From NCBI GenBank assembly GCA_964400725.1, contig CAYNVS010000079.1:1-8226 (forward strand): a DNA stretch of 8,226 nt, in the 5' to 3' direction. Below the pieces are notes generated by a model. It saw only the letters and a program-made list of their open reading frames with translations. It ran no database searches and had not been told where the DNA came from. Positions 6,641 through 8,226 of this stretch are shown in pieces; the stretch's first letter is position 1; each line of letters starts with the position of its first letter. This stretch comes from CAYNVS01 sp964400725. Its GTDB lineage: Bacteria > Myxococcota_A > SURF-8 > CAYNVS01. The position numbers and the translations under genes are program-made.

Positions 6641-6733
6641 CGCCTATGCGTCGGTTCCGTCGTCTTGGACGCGCCTAATTTTTTTAGAATTGCCGTTTGA
6701 ACTATTTGCTTGAATAAATATACTATTTAGGCG
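6641..6733. repeat. Three CGCCTA copies in the divergent spacer
   Basis: CGCCTA occurs at 6641-6646 and 6672-6677 in direct orientation, 31 bases apart (about three helical turns). It occurs once inverted at 6728-6733 as TAGGCG. The last two extend to a 7-bp inverted pair (CGCCTAA / TTAGGCG) that brackets the predicted M3-peptidase promoter. They could be operator sites. However, the 6-mer also occurs inside genes here, so chance is a serious alternative. Confidence 0.25.
6697..6724 (+). promoter_or_regulatory. Predicted promoter of the M3 peptidase gene
   Basis: TTGAAC (6697-6702) and TATACT (6719-6724) are separated by 16 bases. The -10 matches the sigma-70 consensus at five of six positions and the -35 at four. 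Transcription would start near 6731, about 28 bases before ATG 6759, leaving just enough leader for the ribosome site. Confidence 0.55.
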
Positions 6734-6747
6734 TTTTCTTATTTACG

Positions 6748-6753
6748 AAAGGA
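6748..6753 (+). promoter_or_regulatory. Ribosome binding site of the M3 peptidase gene
   Basis: AAAGGA lies five bases before ATG 6759, at workable Shine-Dalgarno spacing. It fixes the start of the peptidase gene. Confidence 0.75.
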
Positions 6754-6758
6754 AAAAT

Positions 6759-8226
6759 ATGAAAGAACTTAAAACTTACAAACGTCTCTTTTCCCCCGAA
6801 ACGGACGACTTCAACGATAAATCGGTCGTTGAGGCGGCGTATGGGCGCGCTTTGGCGCTGCCGACCGAAAGCGTCGAAGAGCTTGAAAAATTCGTTGCGG
6901 CGTGGATGGACGTCTCCGAGTGCGTGCGCGAGGAGGAAAGCCGCCATTACATCGCAATGACCTGCAACACAGCCGATAAAGACGCCGAAGCCAAATACCT
7001 CAACATAGTAGAGAACGTAATGCCGGCGGTCGAGACGCGAGACTTCGAGATGAAGAAGAAGTTCGCCGCTAGTCCCGCCGCCGCGTCGCTTCCCGCCAAA
7101 TACGCCGTTTTCGCGCGAAACGTGAAAAACGAGATGGAGCTCTTCCGCGAGGAGAACGTGCCGCTGAAGACCGAGGCGGCAAAACTGGCGCAGCGTTACC
7201 AAAAAATCGTCGGCGGCTGGATGGCGGACTGGGAAGGCCAAAAAGTAACGGTGATGAAAGTTCGCGCAAAACTGGAAGAGAAAGACCGCGCGATCAGAGA
7301 GCGCGCCTACCTTGCGAGCGTCGCGCCGCACCGCGCCGACGCGGCCAAGCTCGACGAGCTTTACGACGAGATGCTGGCGGTTCGCGGCAAAATAGCCCGC
7401 AACGCCGGCTTTGATAATTTTTGCGACTATACTTTCCGCAACATGGGACGCTTCGACTATACGCCCGCCGACTGCCAAAGCTACTGCGACGCGATACGCG
7501 CCTGCGTGGTTCCGGTCGTTGCGGAGATAATGAAAATCCGAAAGGAGAAGCTAGGGCTGGACTCGATTAAGCCGTGGGATTTAATCGCCGACGAAAACGG
7601 CCTGCCGCCGGTAAAACCGTTCGAGACGGGCGCGGAACTTGAGGAGAAGGTTCACGCCGCGCTTGCCAAGGTTGACGCGGAGATAGGCGAATACTTCGGA
7701 ATAATGCGCAAAGATAGGCTCCTCGATTTGGAGAGCCGCGAAGGAAAGGCGCCGGGCGGCTACATGGCCGATCTGCCCGCCCGCAGGCTGCCGTTTATTT
7801 TTATGAACGCCGTTGGGCGCACCCGCGACGTGCAGACGCTTTTACACGAGGCCGGACACGCGGCGAACTTGTTCCTCGCGCGAGATCTTGAACCGTCGGC
7901 GTACCTCAACCCGCCGCTGGAGTTCGCGGAAGTCGCGAGCATGTCGATGGAGCTGATAAGCCTGCCCTTCGCCGATTTGTTGTACGACGCGAAGGACGTC
8001 GAGCGCGTTAAAAAGGCGCAGCTTGCGGAAATACTTACGTTCCTGCCGTTCATGGCGATGATTGACTCGTTTCAGCGCTGGGTTTACCTCAATCCGAGCG
8101 ACGCTAAGACCCGCGCCGACTACTGGGAGTCGCTGGAAAACAAGTTCCGTCCGCATATCGACTGGACGGGCGTCGAGGACGTAAAGCGGTTCGGCTGGCA
8201 GTATCTCCACGTATTCAAGGTTCCAT
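6759..8226 (+). CDS. M3-family zinc oligoendopeptidase (3' end cut by window)
   Basis: The open frame runs from ATG 6759 to the window edge without a stop and gives 489 residues. It is a cytoplasmic-type metallopeptidase of family M3 (oligoendopeptidase F / thimet group), which cuts short peptides. The zinc site is H363-E364-A-G-H367, followed by the third ligand, probably E391 in LEFAEVASMSME, 28 residues after the first His. Other family marks are the 'GGYMADLP' strand near 333-340 just before the active-site helix, and the 'WQYLHVFKVP' ending, which in relatives leads into the Tyr-rich 'FYY' segment that stabilises the transition state. That segment lies beyond the edge. Relatives are commonly about 560-600 residues, so roughly 70-110 are missing. 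There is no signal peptide, and the N-terminal ~180 residues look helical, as in the family. It has its own promoter and ribosome site and is divergent from the barrel-protein gene. Confidence 0.93.
   Translation, partial: MKELKTYKRLFSPETDDFNDKSVVEAAYGRALALPTESVEELEKFVAAWMDVSECVREEESRHYIAMTCNTADKDAEAKYLNIVENVMPAVETRDFEMKKKFAASPAAASLPAKYAVFARNVKNEMELFREENVPLKTEAAKLAQRYQKIVGGWMADWEGQKVTVMKVRAKLEEKDRAIRERAYLASVAPHRADAAKLDELYDEMLAVRGKIARNAGFDNFCDYTFRNMGRFDYTPADCQSYCDAIRACVVPVVAEIMKIRKEKLGLDSIKPWDLIADENGLPPVKPFETGAELEEKVHAALAKVDAEIGEYFGIMRKDRLLDLESREGKAPGGYMADLPARRLPFIFMNAVGRTRDVQTLLHEAGHAANLFLARDLEPSAYLNPPLEFAEVASMSMELISLPFADLLYDAKDVERVKKAQLAEILTFLPFMAMIDSFQRWVYLNPSDAKTRADYWESLENKFRPHIDWTGVEDVKRFGWQYLHVFKVP

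Noticed and set aside
6633..6713. A 26-codon open frame (MILAYASVPSSW...) on the + strand in the divergent spacer, a possible leader peptide.
   Set aside because: Its AAAGG is only one base from the ATG, it lies upstream of the predicted peptidase transcription start, and it contains no run of regulatory codons.
6723..7478. A 251-residue open frame on the - strand opposite the M3 peptidase.
   Set aside because: The + strand frame carries the HEAGH peptidase motifs and good start signals. The - frame resembles no protein and would overlap the peptidase promoter.
1..8226. A defence island, mobile element or new multi-gene system.
   Set aside because: The genes are housekeeping-type with unrelated roles, composition is even, and I saw no transposase, integrase, toxin-antitoxin pair, array or terminal repeats. 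The AddB-like nuclease alone is not evidence of a defence system.

Overview
This 8.2-kb window looks like ordinary bacterial chromosome. It carries the last codons of one gene, four complete genes and one gene cut by the right edge. The DNA is moderately GC-rich, with many GCG/CGC runs and AT-rich intergenic spacers. A protein with a Sec-type signal peptide and a C-terminal beta-barrel ending in phenylalanine implies an outer membrane, so the host is probably diderm. The phylum cannot be fixed from this sequence. There are no rRNA or tRNA genes, insertion sequences, phage genes or CRISPR arrays.

Left part (1-3183, + strand): the last 20 residues of ribosomal protein L9 (rplI) end at 63 and are followed by a textbook intrinsic terminator (95-131). 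Next comes a 996-residue AddB-like protein with a RecB-type PD-(D/E)XK nuclease domain and the four cysteines expected to hold a 4Fe-4S cluster. No ATP-binding Walker A motif is visible, and no addA-like helicase partner lies in the window.

Middle part (3196-4809, - strand): a two-gene unit facing the AddB-like gene. The first gene is a glyoxalase-II-like metallo-beta-lactamase-fold hydrolase. The second, 42 bases downstream, is a ten-segment EamA/DMT-family transporter. The transporter and the AddB-like gene converge with only 12 bases between them.

Right part (4840-8226): on the - strand, a 540-residue secreted, outer-membrane-type protein made of an unrecognised beta-rich N-terminal domain, a long Lys/Glu/Pro linker and a C-terminal beta-barrel. 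It has its own extended -10 promoter, a good ribosome binding site and an intrinsic terminator, so it looks monocistronic. Divergent from it, across a 263-base AT-rich spacer, an M3-family zinc oligoendopeptidase runs off the right edge.

The genes do not form one pathway: DNA repair, small-molecule detoxification or transport, cell envelope and peptide breakdown sit side by side. I found no convincing new multi-gene system. The parts most worth a second look are the linker of the barrel protein, with repeated Val/Ile-Pro-Leu boxes, and the apparently partnerless AddB-like nuclease.
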